The notes: a model not told the origin generated them from the sequence alone. A stretch of DNA of 64,000 nucleotides from Peptostreptococcus porci (GCF_009695815.1 NZ_VUNE01000001.1:434001-498000), one strand, 5' to 3'. Shown: positions 43,596 through 52,751, numbered from the stretch's first letter. Numbers and translations: made by a program.

Positions 43596-44903
43596 ATGAC
43601 TAAGTGTATTCATTATATAAATCAATTTTTTGCAGGAATAGGTGGAGAAGAACTTGCAGATTATGAGCCTGAAATCAGAGAAGGAGTTGTGGGACCCGGA
43701 TTGGCGTTGGAAAAAGCACTTGATGCAGATGTCACTCATACAATAATATGTGGAGATAATTTTATGGCAACTCATGAAGATGAAGCTGTCGGTAGAATTA
43801 TTGATATGTTGAAAGATAAAGATTTTGAGATTTTTATTGCTGGACCAACCTTCCAAGCTGGTAGATATGGCTTTGCAGCAGGAAGAATCTGTAAGGCTGT
43901 ACAAGAAAATTTTAAAAATGTAAAGGTATATTCATCTATGCACGAAGAAAATCCAGGTGTAGAAATGTATAAGAGTGAGATGATTATTTTTAAAGGTGGA
44001 AAATCTGCTGCTAGTATGAGATCAGATGTGAAAGCAATTGCAAAATATGTAAATAAAGTTTTTTCAGGTGAGCCATTACTTCCAGCAGAAGAAGAGGGCT
44101 ATTACGGTAGAGGAATAAGACATCAATATTGGCCAGAGGAGATTAAACCTGCTGCCAAGAGGGGTGTTGAGATGCTGATCAAAAAATTAAATGGAGAAGC
44201 CTATGAAACAGAGTTGCCTGTTCCAAAGAAAGATGTCGTTCCTATTGCAGAGCCTATTAAGGATTTAAAAACAGCAAAAATTGCGATATTGACTACTGGG
44301 GGAATTGTTCCAGTCGACAATCCTGATAGAATACAGTCTGCTTCAGCAACTAGATGGGGAAGATACGATATCTCTAACATGGAAAGATTGGAAGGTGGCG
44401 TATTCAAAACAATACACGCAGGATTTGATCCAGCAGCAGCAAATGCAGATCCTAATGTAATAGTTCCACTTGATGCACTAAATAAACTTTTGGAAGATGG
44501 TGTATACGGATCATTACATAATTACTTTTACTCAACTGTAGGTACAGGAACGACTCAGGCAGAGGCTGAAAGAATGGCTAGAGAAATACTGGATTACCTA
44601 GTTGCAGATGGAGTAGATGGTGTGATTATGACTTCCACATGAGGTACTTGTACTCGTTGCGGTGCAGCGATGGTAAAAGTAATAGAAAGAGCAGGATTAC
44701 CGATTGTACAAATGTGTAACTTAGTTCCAGTTTCAAGCTCATTAGGTATAAATAAAATTGTTCCGACAATTTCAATTCCATACCCTCTAGGAGATCCTTC
44801 TACGCCAAGAGAAGTTCAATGGAATTTGAGGTACAATAGAACGAAGAAAGCGATAGAGGCTCTGGCAGAAAAGATTGAAGAACCAACAATTTTTAGCGTT
44901 TAA
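43596..44903 (+). CDS. grdH: Betaine reductase component B selenoprotein (Sec at in-frame UGA)
   Basis: 435 aa when the TGA at 44640-44642 is read as selenocysteine. The frame is open on both sides: ...VDGVIMTST, U349, GTCTRCGAAMVKVIERAGLP..., matching the GrdB/GrdF/GrdH active-site motif UxxCxxC. Ends at TAA 44901-44903. Sec349 is close to Sec350 of characterised GrdB. The enzyme forms the substrate Schiff-base complex that passes a carboxymethyl group to selenoprotein A (GrdA), which is not in the window. AAGGAGG precedes ATG. Automated pipelines would likely split it at the UGA. Confidence 0.95.
44640..44669 (+). other. SECIS-like element after the UGA
   Basis: Immediately after the TGA, CGTTGC (44655-44660) and GCAGCG (44664-44669) form a 6-bp stem (one G-U) around the loop GGT. 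It sits 14 bases after the UGA, the spacing and G-containing apical loop expected for a bacterial SECIS bound by SelB. Confidence 0.75.
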
Positions 44904-44928
44904 TTACCAATGAAAGGTTGCGATAATT

Positions 44929-46410
44929 ATGAAGAATAAAAATACTGTATATATTGTGTCGGTTGTTATATCTCTGGTAATTTCATTATGGGGGATTTTT
45001 GGGAGTGAGAGCTTCGGCAAGGTTGCGCAATCACTTATGTCATGGGTAACAGTTAATACTGGATGGTTATACCTTTTGTCAATGCTTGTGTTTGTTATAT
45101 TTGCCTTGGCGATAGCATTTAGCAAATATGGAAGTATCAAGCTGGGCTCAGATGATTCAAAGCCTGAGTTTAAAACTATTTCTTGGTTTGGGATGCTTTT
45201 TGGAGCTGGAATGGGAATTGGCTTGGTGTTTTATGGTATTGCAGAGCCGATATCGCATTTTGTATCACCGATGGCTGGTATTCAACCAGGAAGTGAAGAA
45301 GCAGCAAGGTTTGCAATGAGAGCGTCTTTTGTACATTGGGGAGTACACCCTTGGGCAGGATATTCGATAGTAGGATTGGGGTTGGCTTATATTCAATTCA
45401 GAAAAGGAAAGCCAGGTCTTATCAGTAGTCTATTCATACCTCTTATTGGAGAAGAAAGAGCAAGCGGTGGATTTGGTAAGCTTATTGATATATTTGCGGT
45501 AATTGCAACTATTGCGGGTGTTGCGACATCATTGGGAATGGGAACAATGCAGATAAATTCAGGATTAAATTATCTATTTAAAATTCCGAATAATGTGACA
45601 TCTTGGCTTATTATCATAGTTATTATTACAGTAATATATACTTGGACAGCGGTATCAGGCATAGATAAGGGGATAAACCTGATATCCAATCTTAATTTGA
45701 TTCTCGCATTTTCTTGTATGCTTATAGCGGTGCTAGTTGGACCAAAGGTTATGATGGCAGATACATTCGTTGGAACTACGGGTGACTATATAAACCAATT
45801 CTTTAAAGATAGTTTAAATATCAACCCTTTTGGTGACAATGCTTGGATGCAAGGTTGGAGAATATTTTACTGGGCATGGTGGATAGCTTGGGCTCCATTT
45901 GTCGGTACTTTTATTGCAAGGATATCAAAGGGTAGAACGGTGAGAGAATTTATAGTGGGTGTTACTTTGGCTCCCGCAATCGGTTCACTTATTTGGTTTT
46001 CGATATTTGGAAGTATGGGATTAAATTTAAGATCAGTATTTGGTATAGAAAAACTAACGCAATTGTCAGGACAGCCTGAAACTGCACTATTTGAGGTGTT
46101 TTCAAAGTACCCATTTGGAATAGTTCTTTCTATTATTACGATAGTGTTGCTTTGTACATTTTTCATTACATCGGCAAATTCAGCTACATTTGTGCTTAGT
46201 ATGTTTTCGCAAAATGGAGACCTAAACCCATCAAAAAAGAAAATGTTGGTTTGGGGGATTTTACAGGCATTAATAGCATTTGCACTGATGATATCTGGAG
46301 GCCTAAAAGCATTACAGACAGCATCTATTGCAGCGGCATTTCCATTTATATTTATTATGCTGGCTATTTGTGTTAGTATTATTAAGGCGTTTAGAGAAGA
46401 AAGAAAATAG
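44929..46410 (+). CDS. BCCT-family betaine/choline/carnitine transporter
   Basis: 493 aa with about 12 helices. It has GAGMGIGLVFYGIAEP, the GMGIG type of motif found in Na+-coupled BetP, and YWAWWIAWAPFVGTFIARISKG, the family signature with aromatic-box tryptophans. It lacks a long osmosensing C-terminal tail, so its role is more likely substrate uptake for the reductase than osmotic protection. It starts 25 bases after the selenoprotein, on the same strand, and ends in a terminator. Confidence 0.9.
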   Translation: MKNKNTVYIVSVVISLVISLWGIFGSESFGKVAQSLMSWVTVNTGWLYLLSMLVFVIFALAIAFSKYGSIKLGSDDSKPEFKTISWFGMLFGAGMGIGLVFYGIAEPISHFVSPMAGIQPGSEEAARFAMRASFVHWGVHPWAGYSIVGLGLAYIQFRKGKPGLISSLFIPLIGEERASGGFGKLIDIFAVIATIAGVATSLGMGTMQINSGLNYLFKIPNNVTSWLIIIVIITVIYTWTAVSGIDKGINLISNLNLILAFSCMLIAVLVGPKVMMADTFVGTTGDYINQFFKDSLNINPFGDNAWMQGWRIFYWAWWIAWAPFVGTFIARISKGRTVREFIVGVTLAPAIGSLIWFSIFGSMGLNLRSVFGIEKLTQLSGQPETALFEVFSKYPFGIVLSIITIVLLCTFFITSANSATFVLSMFSQNGDLNPSKKKMLVWGILQALIAFALMISGGLKALQTASIAAAFPFIFIMLAICVSIIKAFREERK

Positions 46411-46433
46411 TAGTGTTTTCAAAATACTTTTGT

Positions 46434-46472
46434 AAAAATAAGGGGTGATTTATTTCGACCCTTATTTTTTTT
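46434..46472 (+). terminator. Terminator of the grd-BCCT unit
   Basis: Arms 46434-46444 and 46459-46469 (AATAAGGG/CCCTTATT) with TTTTTT after. Confidence 0.9.
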
Positions 46473-46597
46473 GAATATTCTAATGTATGTTAAACATTTG
46501 ATATTTGTGTAGAAAGATTTCTAATATATTTTTCTTTAATTATTTGAGATTTCGTTGTATACTATTTCTATTAAAGTTATTTTATGGGAGGTTTTGA

Positions 46598-47254
46598 ATG
46601 AAAGAATTGAATTCTTACAAGATTATGAGTATGAAAAATCTGATAAATTCTGCTAGGACAATTCTTGAAAAAGAAGGTATAGATGCGATAACAATCAGAA
46701 AAGTTGGCGATTTATCTGGATTTAACAGTGCGACAATGTATAATTATTTTGAAAACTTGGAACATTTAAAAGTTTTTGTGTGCCTTTTTTCGTTTGAGGA
46801 GTATTTAGATGATATAAAGAATTATATCAAGAAATCTGATGATGAGATAATGTATAATTATTTTGCTGTATGGGAGTGTTTTCTTCTACATACTATGAAA
46901 AACGTAGATGTGTTCTATACTCTGTTTTTCAATCAATTAAATAGAAGTATTTCCGAATATGTCGACGAGTATTATAGTGTTTTCCCTAGAGAAGAAAAAG
47001 ACTATGGTGATGTAATTAACTCAATGTTAAAAAACTATTCCATAGAAAGTAGAAACATACTTATGGTAAAAGACATTGCAAAAAAAGGTTATATTGAAGA
47101 AAACTCGATTGATTTCATCAATGATCTTACATCGTTCACATATGAGTCTATTTTGTTTAGAGTGTATAAAGGCTTTATGAGTCCTGAGGAAGGAAAAACT
47201 CAAATTATGAAGTATGTAAGGTCGATACTTGAATCCAAGCTAATAGAAAAATAA
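46598..47254 (+). CDS. TetR/AcrR family regulator
   Basis: 218 aa. The N-terminal HTH (about 8-55) reads NLINSARTILEKEGIDAITIRKVGDLSGFN (only the key stretches: ARTILEKEGIDAITIRKVG and SATMYNYFENL). The C-terminal helical ligand-binding domain is divergent with many aromatic residues. It sits after the grd-BCCT terminator on the same strand with its own gap and GGGAGG site, so it could control the betaine genes; that is unproven. No known subfamily is recognised. Confidence 0.85.
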   Translation: MKELNSYKIMSMKNLINSARTILEKEGIDAITIRKVGDLSGFNSATMYNYFENLEHLKVFVCLFSFEEYLDDIKNYIKKSDDEIMYNYFAVWECFLLHTMKNVDVFYTLFFNQLNRSISEYVDEYYSVFPREEKDYGDVINSMLKNYSIESRNILMVKDIAKKGYIEENSIDFINDLTSFTYESILFRVYKGFMSPEEGKTQIMKYVRSILESKLIEK

Positions 47255-47351
47255 AGCGAACATTTTGTGGTGTTAATAGATTGACTTATATATTACATTT
47301 TTTGTTTGTAAGTATTATCAAAGAAATTGATAAAATAATTGTTTTAACTTT

Positions 47352-47392
47352 AAAATACCGTCGGTGAAGCTATTTCGCCAACGGTATTTTTT
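47352..47392. terminator. Bidirectional terminator
   Basis: AAAATACCG.../...CGGTATTTT outer arms (47352-47361, 47381-47390) with an inner GGTGAA/TTCGCC stem. It is flanked by T on the right and A-rich sequence on the left, so it can serve both the TetR gene and the convergent minus-strand genes. Confidence 0.85.
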
Positions 47393-47422
47393 ATAAAATT
47401 ATATGAATAAGTGTAGTACTTT

Positions 47423-47764
47423 TTATTTTTTCTTCATAACATCCTTAACTATTCCAGCGACATCGATTGATGTTTTTATTCCACTTTTAATTTTTTCCTT
47501 TGCCACCAGTACATCGGATGAAACATCGACTGCCACATCTGTAATATCTTTTGCATTGTCTACCACATCATCAACACTTGATACGATAGAAGGCAATTTT
47601 GCTATGGTAAGACCAACATTTGTACTATTTCTTACTATTAGATCATCAATGCTGGAAATTAGATTTGCCAACTTTTTCAGCACGATAATTAGAAAAACTA
47701 GAGCAATACAGCCTAGGATTGCCAATATAAATAAAATTGTCTGGGTATTTACTGTAACTGTCAT
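47423..47764 (-). CDS. DUF948-like membrane-anchored protein
   Basis: 113 aa: one N-terminal transmembrane helix (about 9-29, ILFILAILGCIALVFLIIVL), then a helical/coiled-coil tail rich in Ser/Asp/Val (LANLISSIDDLIVRNS...). This resembles the DUF948/general-stress type that is usually paired with YtxH, the gene just upstream here (16 bases). Start ATG 47764; an AGGAG lies about 13 bases before it. Long antisense frames on the other strand are without ribosome sites and are rejected. Confidence 0.6.
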   Translation of the reverse strand: MTVTVNTQTILFILAILGCIALVFLIIVLKKLANLISSIDDLIVRNSTNVGLTIAKLPSIVSSVDDVVDNAKDITDVAVDVSSDVLVAKEKIKSGIKTSIDVAGIVKDVMKKK

Positions 47765-47780
47765 CTTAAACTTTCAACTC

Positions 47781-48188
47781 CTATTTGTTATCTTTCAATT
47801 CAGATTCATCAGGCTCCGAATTAGATTTTTCGATTTCATCTGGTTCTTTTACGAATGAGGCCTTAATTTCGATTAAATCATTATTTTTATCGAAGTATTC
47901 TTTGATTCTCTTTTTTGATTCTGCTATTTTGGCTCTTTTATTCTCGATTGAGCTTCCGACACTTTTTACTATTTTTTTTGATTTGTTTTCTAAATTTTCT
48001 TTGGTATTTCCTACATCAGATTTAATTTTTTGGATGGTTTCTTTTCCAGATTTTGGTGCAAGAAGCAGTCCGCAGCCCACTCCAATGACCAAACCTGGTA
48101 AGGAATACTTTGCAATATTAGCAATTTTCCTTCTTCTTCTCGAACGTATAATTTCTTGCCTTTTTCTTTTAATTGCATTTATTATCAT
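47781..48188 (-). CDS. YtxH domain protein
   Basis: 135 aa. A basic N-terminus (IKRKRQEIIRSRRRRK) is followed by a membrane segment (YSLPGLVIGVGCGLLLAPKSG), the YtxH signature with the GLLLAPKSGKE tail, then a lysine-rich coiled coil and acidic end. YtxH proteins are envelope-associated and stress-linked in Bacillus, with unknown activity. ATG 48188 is chosen because AAAGGAG lies about 10 bases upstream; a GTG 21 bases further upstream overlaps that site. Confidence 0.8.
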   Translation of the reverse strand: MIINAIKRKRQEIIRSRRRRKIANIAKYSLPGLVIGVGCGLLLAPKSGKETIQKIKSDVGNTKENLENKSKKIVKSVGSSIENKRAKIAESKKRIKEYFDKNNDLIEIKASFVKEPDEIEKSNSEPDESELKDNK

Positions 48189-48668
48189 ATCTACGCATCT
48201 CCTTTTCACCAGATTGTGTATTGAAAAAACATATTTTATTAATTGTTTTTTCTAAATATTACTGTTATATATAATGATATACTTTATGGATTAGTATGTC
48301 AATTGAAAGCTGTACACTGATTGATTTTATTGAGAAGGTTAAAATGGGAAGATATAAAAAAACAAAAGTTACAAAAATGTAATTTTTTTGCGTGCAAAAA
48401 ACGTTGAAAAATCAGTGGATTCTAGATGTGATGAAAAAGTGAGTCAAAAAAAGGTTGCATTTTTGTAAAAAATATAATAGAATATAAAAGTATTGTAAAT
48501 AAAAATGTCAAAAATGTTACTATAAAAATCTAAGGATTTGATTTTAAGTAACAAAATAGAAACTATCCAAAAAAGAGAAGCTTGCAGAAAAAGAGGATGA
48601 ATAAGCTCTTGGCATTTTTGTCATCTTCGTTAAGCAAATTTCATTTTGGATATCAAATGGAGGTTAAT
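48189..48668 (+). promoter_or_regulatory. Intergenic stretch before the 3D-domain protein
   Basis: 480 bases, very A/T-rich. A candidate promoter is TTGCAT, 17 bases, TAGAAT (about 48455-48483). A small hairpin with GTTACA/TGTAAT and a T run is near 48366-48388. I see no gene and no recognisable riboswitch, in particular no c-di-AMP consensus. Confidence 0.45.
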
Positions 48669-49343
48669 ATGATTAAAAATATTAAATTGAAAGTATGTGT
48701 TTTATTTACTGTATTGTTAGTGGGAATTGCAGTGCTTATATCAGAAAGGTCAATTTCTTTTGCTGAAACTACAAGCAATGCTCAAGCAACTATTTCAAGA
48801 GGATGGAAAAAAGAAAATAACAAATATGTATATATTAATTCAAAAGGAAAAAAGCTTGTAGGCTGGAATAAGCTAAATGGGCTTATGTATTATTTTAGTA
48901 CTAAAGGTGAGATGGTTACAGGGGTGCAGGTAATCGCTGGAAAACAACATTTATTTGCTGATGACGGTGTCTATAAGGGGGTACTGTCTGTGAAAACAAC
49001 ACAAAATGGTGCTAATTATGCCACAACAGGAAATAAGACTTATTATTATGACAAAAAGGGAAATAAGTTAGGTACCGGTAAGAAGTATATTTCTAATGCG
49101 AGTGCCTATACAGGAGATACTACTACTGCTTCAGGACAGAGACCAAGATGGGGAACTATAGCTGTTGATCCAAAGGTAATTCCTCTTGGTTCTAGGGTTT
49201 ATGTTCCATATTTTGATAAAGTATTTATAGCAAATGATACTGGTGGAATCATCAAGGGAACGATGATAGATATATTTATGAATTCTGCATCACAAATGAA
49301 TAATTTTGGTAGAAGAAATTTGGAAATAATCGTTCTTGACTAG
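48669..49343 (+). CDS. Secreted 3D-domain cell-wall protein with CW-binding repeats
   Basis: 224 aa. Signal peptide (about 1-34: MIKNIKLKVCVLFTVLLVG...FAE), then about two and a half choline/glucan-type CW repeats (GWKKENNKYVYINSKGKKLVG and similar), and a C-terminal 3D domain (about 140-224) with the three Asp: AVDP, ANDTGG and KGTMIDIFM. The 3D fold is the catalytic part of MltA-like lytic transglycosylases, so it may trim peptidoglycan. ATG 48669 is chosen after GGAGG; an in-frame start 87 bases upstream would spoil the signal peptide. Confidence 0.88.
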   Translation: MIKNIKLKVCVLFTVLLVGIAVLISERSISFAETTSNAQATISRGWKKENNKYVYINSKGKKLVGWNKLNGLMYYFSTKGEMVTGVQVIAGKQHLFADDGVYKGVLSVKTTQNGANYATTGNKTYYYDKKGNKLGTGKKYISNASAYTGDTTTASGQRPRWGTIAVDPKVIPLGSRVYVPYFDKVFIANDTGGIIKGTMIDIFMNSASQMNNFGRRNLEIIVLD

Positions 49344-49365
49344 ACTAGGCAGTGACATATTTAAC

Positions 49366-49439
49366 ATTAATAGAGAATGTTAAAATTAATAGAGAATGTG
49401 TTGTACGCATGCACTTATGTGTACAATACATTCTCTATT
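49366..49439 (+). terminator. Long 19-bp terminator with internal direct repeat
   Basis: Arms 49388-49406 and 49421-49439 are fully paired (one G-U), loop 14 bases containing GCATGC. ATTAATAGAGAATGT occurs twice (49366-49380 and 49386-49400). T-rich flank follows. Confidence 0.8.
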
Positions 49440-49578
49440 TAATTAATAATAGAATAATCTTCGAGTCTATCGGAAATGATTTTCAATAATCTTAAAACAA
49501 TGTACGTATTTAATTTTTGTATAATGATGATTGTCTAATTCTTTTATCACAAGAGACATAGAATAAGACGTTTGTTCT

Positions 49579-50148
49579 TCATAATACTTCCTTTGTATTA
49601 CTTGCGAAGTAAAGCACTGAAACATTGTGAGCTGAGTTGTTTTCAAGCTTATAACTCATCCTTGGAATAAATCTTATTGTATCACCCTTTTTTAAGACAA
49701 CGGATTCTTTGTTTTCAGTACATACTGTTAACGTGCCCTTTTCTACCAGAATTAACTCCTCAAGTTCATTTACACCGAATGGTACTAATGGTGTTTCTGT
49801 GTGAGGATATAAAGTTATTCTAAACAAGTCGGCACTAAGGTTGGTAGACTTTTTTGTCAGCAATTGAAATTCAATATTGCTTTTTCTTGAGTCTTTGATA
49901 TACCCTTGATCTTCAACTCGTTTTACAAGCTTTTCTAGACTAACTTGGTCCTCAAATAATGTAGAAATGGAAATATTCATAGTTCTTGCTATCGAGTCTA
50001 ATACGCTTAGACTCGGGTTTCCGATTCCTCTTTCTAGCTGACTTAGTAGAGCTGTACTAATGCCAGAGACTTTCGAAAAATCTTTTATAGTCAAATTTTT
50101 CATTTTTCTATAATTTGTTAAGCGTGTTCCTATCTGTTCAATATCCAT
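49579..50148 (-). CDS. XRE-family regulator with cupin domain
   Basis: 189 aa. HTH (about 8-62) with RLTNYRKMKNLTIKDFSKVSG and ALLSQLERGIGNPSLSVL, then a C-terminal cupin (about 110-185; LEELILVEKGTLTVC, LKKGDTIRF). Such HTH-cupin regulators often control amino-acid, polyamine or osmolyte genes. No target is adjacent on its strand. GGGGGT precedes ATG. Its promoter overlaps an inverted repeat, suggesting autoregulation. Confidence 0.88.
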   Translation of the reverse strand: MDIEQIGTRLTNYRKMKNLTIKDFSKVSGISTALLSQLERGIGNPSLSVLDSIARTMNISISTLFEDQVSLEKLVKRVEDQGYIKDSRKSNIEFQLLTKKSTNLSADLFRITLYPHTETPLVPFGVNELEELILVEKGTLTVCTENKESVVLKKGDTIRFIPRMSYKLENNSAHNVSVLYFASNTKEVL

Positions 50149-50209
50149 CGAATAACCCCCTTACTAACATAAAGTAATTTTTTTCCAAACAACAAAACAA
50201 TGAAATCAA

Positions 50210-50252
50210 TGCGATTAATTGGCATTATAACAGGTTAAATGACTAATCGCAA
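50210..50252 (-). promoter_or_regulatory. Promoter and inverted repeat of the XRE-cupin gene
   Basis: On the minus strand TTGCGA (50247-50252), 17 bases, TATAAT (50224-50229): a consensus-like promoter. TGCGATTA (50210-50217) and TAATCGCA (50244-50251) form a perfect 8-bp inverted repeat that brackets the -10 and overlaps the -35, as expected for a repressor site. Confidence 0.65.
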
Positions 50253-50433
50253 AACAATTATATCATTTTTTTATAATAAATGATAGCTATTATTGTAAAA
50301 TTTTTTAAATTTAAATAGTTAATTTTAATGCATTATTGTTTTTTCAACAAAAAACAATAACGCACTATTTTACTATATTAAATTATTTTTTATAATAATA
50401 TTTATCAAACTTAAATTTATGAAATTTTTGTTA

Positions 50434-50521
50434 TTGAAAGTAAGGAAATTATGGTATAATTATTTAACAGTGTTTTAGATTTATGAAATTCTATTTTTAT
50501 TTAACAGTTGAATTTCATAAA
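50434..50521 (+). promoter_or_regulatory. ruv promoter and 5' hairpin
   Basis: TATAAT at 50455-50460 with a possible TTGAAA (50434-50439, short 15-base spacer). A perfect 12-bp inverted repeat follows: TTTATGAAATTC (50480-50491) and GAATTTCATAAA (50510-50521). TTTAACAG also repeats at 50463 and 50500. This is the leader of the ruv operon; the remainder of the 395-base gap (50149-50543) holds only the XRE promoter. Confidence 0.5.
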
Positions 50522-50543
50522 ATGAATAAATTTGAGGAGTAGA

Positions 50544-51053
50544 TTGACAATTTTTATGATAATATTAGGAATTGATCCTGGACTAGCAATAATTGGTTAC
50601 GGGGTTGTTGAATACAAAAATAATAGATTTAGAACTTTAGATTATGGGGCAATTACTACTCCAGCCAAAATGGATAACGTTGATAGATTGGAACTCATCT
50701 ATAAGGGTATGGATGAGCTATTCAAAATATACGACATTGATGAGGTCGGTATCGAAGAATTATTCTTCAACAAAAATGTTAAGACTGCGATAACAGTTGC
50801 TCAGGCGAGAGGAGTAATTCTATTATCATGCAAACATAATAACAAGCCTGTGTTTGAGTACACTCCTTTGCAGATTAAGCAAGGGGTTTGTGGTTATGGT
50901 AGAGCTGATAAATCGCAAGTTCAAAAAATGGTCACATCTTTTTTGGGACTAAAATCTGTACCAAAACCAGATGATGTGGCTGATGCTTTAGCTGTAGGTA
51001 TTTGCCATGCTCATGCGAATAGACTTGGGAAAGAACTAAGCAAGTATTATTAA
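50544..51053 (+). CDS. ruvC: Crossover junction endodeoxyribonuclease RuvC
   Basis: About 169 aa. Resolves Holliday junctions together with RuvAB. MIILGIDPGLAIIGYGVVEY has the first catalytic Asp, EELFF the Glu, and KPDDVADALAVG the C-terminal Asp pair. GAGGAG (50534-50539) is 4 bases from TTG 50544; ATG 50556 gives the family-typical MIILGIDPG but is 16 bases from the site, so the start is uncertain. First of ruvC-ruvA-ruvB. RuvC is absent in Bacillus but usual in Clostridia. Confidence 0.95.
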   Translation: MTIFMIILGIDPGLAIIGYGVVEYKNNRFRTLDYGAITTPAKMDNVDRLELIYKGMDELFKIYDIDEVGIEELFFNKNVKTAITVAQARGVILLSCKHNNKPVFEYTPLQIKQGVCGYGRADKSQVQKMVTSFLGLKSVPKPDDVADALAVGICHAHANRLGKELSKYY

Positions 51054-51076
51054 TAAAGGACGGTAGTGATAAAATT

Positions 51077-51688
51077 ATGATTGCGTATATTAAGGGAACA
51101 ATTGAAGAAATAGGAATAGACTCCTTGGTTATTGAGAATAATGGGATGGGATACAAGCTTTTGGTATCCACGAACACAGTTTCTAGAGTTGCCATTGGAG
51201 AAAAGCATAAAATATATTCAAAAATGATAGTGAGAGAAGATGATATTAGTCTTTGTGGATTTTATTCCAAAGAGGAGTTGGAAATGTTTGAGCTTTTGAC
51301 ATCGGTCTCAAAAATTGGAACGAAGGTAGGTTTGGGGATTCTTTCATTTGCTTCTCCAAATGTGATAAATGGATATATTTTAAATGCCGATATTGCTGCT
51401 CTGTCAAAGGCACCAGGTGTGGGTAAAAAAACAGCAGAGAGAATGGTTCTAGAATTAAAAGACAAGGTATCCAAATTGGTTGTTGATGAAGCCGATTCTA
51501 TTGAGATTACTGACAGTAGAATTGGTGACGTAGTTGCTAGCGAGGCTATTGAAGCATTAATTGGATTAGGATATACTAGAATTGAGTCCGAAAGTGCTGT
51601 CAATTTTGTGAAGCAACCTGGGATGAGTGTTGAAGATGTCATAAGAAAAGGCTTGGAATATATTATGAAAACGGGAATAAAGTTTTAG
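51077..51688 (+). CDS. ruvA: Holliday junction helicase subunit RuvA
   Basis: 203 aa. N-terminal OB-fold (MIAYIKGTIEEIGIDSLVIE), helix-hairpin-helix repeats (KAPGVGKKTAERMVLELKDK) and the C-terminal RuvB-binding domain (ASEAIEALIGLGYTRIE). Targets RuvB to the junction. Upstream ruvC is 23 bases away; there is only a weak ribosome site near the ATG, so coupling is likely. Confidence 0.98.
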   Translation: MIAYIKGTIEEIGIDSLVIENNGMGYKLLVSTNTVSRVAIGEKHKIYSKMIVREDDISLCGFYSKEELEMFELLTSVSKIGTKVGLGILSFASPNVINGYILNADIAALSKAPGVGKKTAERMVLELKDKVSKLVVDEADSIEITDSRIGDVVASEAIEALIGLGYTRIESESAVNFVKQPGMSVEDVIRKGLEYIMKTGIKF

Positions 51689-51702
51689 GGGGTAGATTAT
51701 AA

Positions 51703-52728
51703 TTGGAAAATATCGACAGTGAAAGAATTATTACCTCAACTATGAAGGATGAAGATTTTGATATCGAGAATAATTTGCGACCAAAATCTCTTGATGAATA
51801 TTTGGGACAGGAAAAATCGAAGGAGCAGCTTAGGATTTTTATTGATGCTGCATTGAATAGAAATGAACCACTTGATCACGTGTTACTGTATGGACCACCT
51901 GGTCTTGGAAAAACGACTTTGGCTGGAATTATAGCAAGTGAAATGGGTGTTAATTTGAGAGTAACATCTGGACCTGCAATTGAAAGAGCTGGTGACTTGG
52001 CTGCAATTTTGACCAATTTACAAGAAAATGATGTTCTATTTATTGACGAGATACATAGAATAAATAGAAGTGTTGAGGAAGTTCTATATCCAGCAATGGA
52101 GGATTTCTCTCTCGATATAATTATCGGTAAGGGTCCGTCAGCTAGGAGTATAAGGCTTGATTTGCCAAAGTTTACACTTATAGGTGCGACGACAAGGGCT
52201 GGTATGCTGACAAATCCATTAAGAGACAGGTTTGGCGTTATTTGCAAGTTGGATTATTACAATGTCGACGAGTTGTCGAAGATTGTAAAAAGATCATCGA
52301 AAATATTAAATGCAGAGATTTTGGATGATGGAGCAATTCAAATTGCGAGACGTTCACGTGGAACGCCTAGAATTGCCAACAGACTGTTAAAAAGAGTAAG
52401 AGATTATGCACAGGTTAAATTTGACGGCAATATTACAGATGAAGTCGCCAATGATGCCTTGGAGTTGATTGGAGTAGATTCTTTGGGGCTTGATTTTGTT
52501 GACAAAAAGCTACTTCAAACGATTATCGAAAAATTTAGAGGTGGACCGGTTGGTCTTGACACACTTGCTGCCTCAATAGGAGAGGATAGAAATACCATCG
52601 AGGATGTATATGAGCCATACTTGTTACAGCTTGGTTTCATAAATAGAGCTCCGAGAGGTAGAATAGCCATGCCATTGGCATACGAGCATCTAGGCATACC
52701 TTATGATGCAAACAGTAAAAAAGGGTAA
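51703..52728 (+). CDS. ruvB: Holliday junction branch-migration helicase RuvB
   Basis: 341 aa AAA+ motor: [18 protein letters not shown] (Walker A), [11 protein letters not shown] (Walker B), [19 protein letters not shown] (sensor 1/arginine finger) and a C-terminal winged helix with [16 protein letters not shown]. Length is normal. Start TTG 51703 with AGGGGGT 9 bases upstream. Follows ruvA by 14 bases. Confidence 0.98.
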   Translation: MENIDSERIITSTMKDEDFDIENNLRPKSLDEYLGQEKSKEQLRIFIDAALNRNEPLDHVLLYGPPGLGKTTLAGIIASEMGVNLRVTSGPAIERAGDLAAILTNLQENDVLFIDEIHRINRSVEEVLYPAMEDFSLDIIIGKGPSARSIRLDLPKFTLIGATTRAGMLTNPLRDRFGVICKLDYYNVDELSKIVKRSSKILNAEILDDGAIQIARRSRGTPRIANRLLKRVRDYAQVKFDGNITDEVANDALELIGVDSLGLDFVDKKLLQTIIEKFRGGPVGLDTLAASIGEDRNTIEDVYEPYLLQLGFINRAPRGRIAMPLAYEHLGIPYDANSKKG

Positions 52729-52751
52729 AAATAACAAAGGAAGAATTTTAA

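Noticed and set aside
44642-44670. Reading 43596-44642 and 44670-44903 as two separate genes
   Set aside because: The second has no ribosome site and both parts are continuous halves of the GrdB family; the TGA is a selenocysteine codon.
42256-44903. Glycine-specific component (GrdE/GrdB) assignment
   Set aside because: No glycine-reductase core genes adjoin, while a BCCT betaine-type transporter follows directly; sarcosine remains the open alternative.
47403-48255. Long + strand open frames (151 and 156 aa) over the DUF948/YtxH region
   Set aside because: They mirror the minus-strand genes, lack ribosome sites and recognisable motifs; the minus-strand proteins match known families.
48189-48668. 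c-di-AMP riboswitch before the 3D-domain gene
   Set aside because: Expected G-rich conserved blocks are absent.
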